The notes under the pieces were generated by a model. It was not told the origin of the DNA, ran no database searches, and worked only from the letters and a program-made list of their open reading frames with translations. From assembly GCF_032118995.1 (NCBI RefSeq), contig NC_092666.1, forward strand, positions 3,958,501 to 4,022,500: a stretch of 64,000 nucleotides of DNA, read 5' to 3'. Below, in pieces: positions 62,210 to 64,000 of the stretch; within the stretch, counting starts at the first letter, position 1; every line of letters starts with the position of its first letter. The translations under genes and the position numbers were made by a program. The DNA is from Asterias amurensis. Its lineage: Eukaryota > Echinodermata > Asteroidea > Forcipulatida > Asteriidae.

Positions 62210-62532
62210 CCTTATTATTACAGTGGCCAGTTGGCCACCCCTTTAAAGACAATGGACACCATTGTTATTGCCAAAGACCAGTGTTCTCACTTGGTATATC
62301 TCAACATAAGCATAAAATAACAAACCTGTGAAGATTTGAGTTCGATTGGTCGTCGGAGTTGTGAGATAAATGTGCAAGAAAAAACACCCTAGTCACACGA
62401 AGTTGTGTGCTTTCAGTGGCTTTCACCATGCATGATTTCGAGACCTCAAATTCTAAACATGAGGTTTAAAATTACTTCTTTCTCGAAAAACTACGTCACT
62501 TTAGAGGACCCGCTTCTCACAATGTTTTATAT

Positions 62533-62886
62533 TAAATAACTGACATACAGATCCTTGTCATTTGATTGGTTGAACTTACTTCACGTGACATTCACTATTA
62601 CTCCCATCCGCACCGGTGATCAAAAAGACCTATTCGCCCATGGGGAATAGCATTTCCCATTTCACAGTTAGGATCATCTTTGTTACCAATGTTTTTGAGC
62701 AGTACAGCGCCGCCGCGCCGCTGCTAAACAAATGAGCACCTGTGCAAAAGGTTGTGATCCGATTAGTGCATTGTTGCCGCTACGCGGCGCTAAATGATTT
62801 TGGTTGTCAGTAATTTGTGTGTTTTTGCATAATGTTATACTTTTAAAATACATCAAATGACAAGGATATATATGTCAGTTATTGAG
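62533..62886. mobile_element. Inverted-repeat element, ATAACTGACATA ends
   Basis: ATAACTGACATACAGATCCT...GTCATTTGA at left is mirrored by TCAAATGAC...AGGATATATATGTCAGTTAT at right (30-base arms, few mismatches). The loop is GC-rich in part (GCGCCGCCGCGCCGCTGC). Confidence 0.85.
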
Positions 62887-63032
62887 TGGCTGTAATTCGC
62901 GGAACGGAAGGAATATTTTCGCTCGGTAAAATTTGGACTGTTCCATTTCACTCGGCTTCGCCTCGTGAAATGGAACAGTCCAAATTTTACCTTGCGATAA
63001 TATTCCTCCCATTCCACTCTGAGCCACTCAAC
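62884..63032. repeat. Near-perfect 150-bp hairpin
   Basis: TTGAGTGGCT at left and AGCCACTCAA at right. The core arms GGTAAAATTTGGACTGTTCC and GGAACAGTCCAAATTTTACC pair exactly, and the tip is CACTCGGCTTCGCCTCGTG. Confidence 0.92.
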
Positions 63033-63221
63033 TGTATACTATCAACCATCCAACATTTCTCGTTACCAAGTGAGGTTTATGCTAATAATTGTTTTGAGTA
63101 ATTACCAATAGTGTCCACTGCCTTTGACTGTTTTTTTTTCCCATTTGCAGTGCAAATGTATAATCTTTAAAATACTTCAGTTCAACTTAAAACTTTTTAT
63201 TCTCTGTTTTATTGCTTGTAG

Positions 63222-63482
63222 ACTATGCATCTTTGAAGCCTCGTAAGCCAGTTTGCAGAGCAAAGATATCTTCTGCGAAACGGGACTACATAATGACCGT
63301 AGCACCAGATGGAGGATGGGGTTGGTTCGTGCTCCTAGCGGCCCACTCTACCCTCATCTTCCGAGAGGGTATCGCCAAGTGCCTGGGCGTCTTTTTGCCT
63401 ACTTTTAGAGATGTGTTTGAGACCAGTACGTCGATGATAGGTTGGATAAGTTCCCTATGCATCACATTCGCCGATTTTACAG
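63222..63482 (+). CDS. SLC16-type monocarboxylate transporter, internal coding exon with helix 1 (gene continues beyond the window)
   Basis: Acceptor TTGCTTGTAG then 261 coding bases, ending in phase 1 at ACAG before donor GTATCC. The peptide has a short basic lead (SLKPRKPVCRAKISSAKRDY), then MTVAPDGGWGWFVLLAAHST, the conserved MCT signature [D/E]G[G/S][W/Y]GW at the start of helix 1. FREGIAKCLGVFLPTF and TSMIGWISSLCITFADFTG follow, the latter starting helix 2. Family members are 12-helix plasma-membrane carriers of monocarboxylates or related solutes. Which subfamily member this is cannot be told from two helices. The exon opens with a split codon, so at least one exon lies upstream (candidates 1a and 1b). 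An internal ATG at 63293 could also serve as a start. A truncated family A copy begins 23 bases after the donor. Confidence 0.93.
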
Positions 63483-63504
63483 GTATCCTTGCTTTTTATC
63501 TTCA

Positions 63505-63578
63505 TTAAGGCAGTGGACACTATTGGATAGTTACTCGAAATAATTATTAGCATTCAACAAAACTACTTGGTAATGAGA
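63505..63578 (-). mobile_element. Family A fragment, A28
   Basis: TTAAGGCAGTGGACACTATT to CTACTTGGTAATGAG. Only the outer right end is present. Confidence 0.85.
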
Positions 63579-63857
63579 ACCCAACACTTGCATGAGTTCG
63601 GTGAGTGACTACACTTTAAAAGTGCTGGTCTAGCGTTTTGTTAGGTAACTCTAGCATTTAATTGGTTTTCATCGAAAGCAAAAAGGGTTGAATCTACAAT
63701 TTAAGTGTTACTTCAACATTTCTCAAAAATATTCCTTGGAATTGTTGGATCAGCTTTAAACTGGCACTTTAATTGTTGACCGAATACTTTAAAATGCTGG
63801 ATTTAACGTACAACATGTTGGATAGCACTTTCACCGAACTAATGCAAGTGTTGGTCT
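63579..63857. mobile_element. Inverted-repeat element with CCAACACTTGCAT ends
   Basis: ACCCAACACTTGCATGAGTT with CGGTGA at left is mirrored by TCACCGAACTAATGCAAGTG with TTGGT at right. It directly truncates A28. Confidence 0.8.
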
Positions 63858-63969
63858 CAACTCTTTATTTTTGACAGTGTATACAGTAGAATATGAAGCA
63901 AGACAAGTTATTACAAGTAGATACACGATTTGTTCTGGTGTTGTCCGCCGACTGTGGCATAAAGTCAGA

Positions 63970-64000
63970 GGACACGTCTGGTGTCAAAGACCGGTATTCC
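63970..64000 (+). mobile_element. Start of another family A copy, cut by the window edge
   Basis: GGACACGTCTGGTGTCAAAG then ACCGGTATTCC resembles family A positions 10-45. Confidence 0.5.

Larger units (their letters stand above)
62243..63126 (+). mobile_element. Family A element, copy A27, split by a composite insertion
   Basis: 62243-62532 (TTAAAGACAATGGACACCAT to CTCACAATGTTTTATA) and 63033-63126 (TATACTATCAACCATCC to ATAGTGTCCACTGCCTTT). TATA is repeated at the break. Confidence 0.9.

Overview
This is a stretch of animal nuclear genome. Its genes have many introns with canonical GT/AG borders, and the intergenic DNA is packed with short inverted-repeat transposons and tRNA-derived SINEs. 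The proteins are all conserved metazoan ones, and the repeat landscape together with the sequence divergence suggests an invertebrate deuterostome. An echinoderm, possibly a sea star, is my best guess, made from pattern memory and not from a search.

Genes from left to right. (1) RBBP5, plus strand, positions 977-11356: thirteen coding exons are visible and the first, very short coding exon must lie left of the window. It encodes the WD40 core subunit of SET1/MLL histone H3K4 methyltransferase complexes. (2) OAF (out at first), minus strand, 17628-14800: four coding exons for a secreted protein with a cysteine-rich C-terminus. (3) RPLP1, plus strand, 18070-20852: four exons for the acidic ribosomal stalk protein P1. 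OAF and RPLP1 are head to head with about 440 bases between their start codons, so they may share a promoter region. (4) The 5' part of an SLC16-type monocarboxylate transporter, plus strand: one internal exon at 63222-63482 carries the family motif DGGWGW. Two candidate upstream first exons, at 34846-34915 and 37977-38028, both end in the phase that this exon needs. The rest of the gene lies to the right of the window.

Everything else is repeat-rich non-coding DNA. The dominant component is a 300-400 bp inverted-repeat element (called family A here) present in roughly 28 full or partial copies. There is also a related family B, palindromic families C, E and F, a 570-bp element that appears to keep the first codons of a THAP zinc-finger domain, several tRNA-headed SINEs, a broken non-LTR reverse transcriptase and a hAT-like element. 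Many elements are nested, which lets target sites be read directly: one family A copy inside family B shows a TTAA duplication. Tandem arrays occur at 11400 (about 58 bp), 36050 (about 93 bp), 38044 (about 165 bp), 41890 (74 bp) and 46093 (about 153 bp).

The most unusual object is at 55325-55965: about 640 bases built almost entirely of concatenated short palindromes with the half-site GATAAACA/TGTTTATC, a core that fits the forkhead consensus. Also notable are partial copies of RBBP5 exon 8 on both sides of the real exon. All names and boundaries come from reading the sequence. No alignment, expression or database evidence was available.
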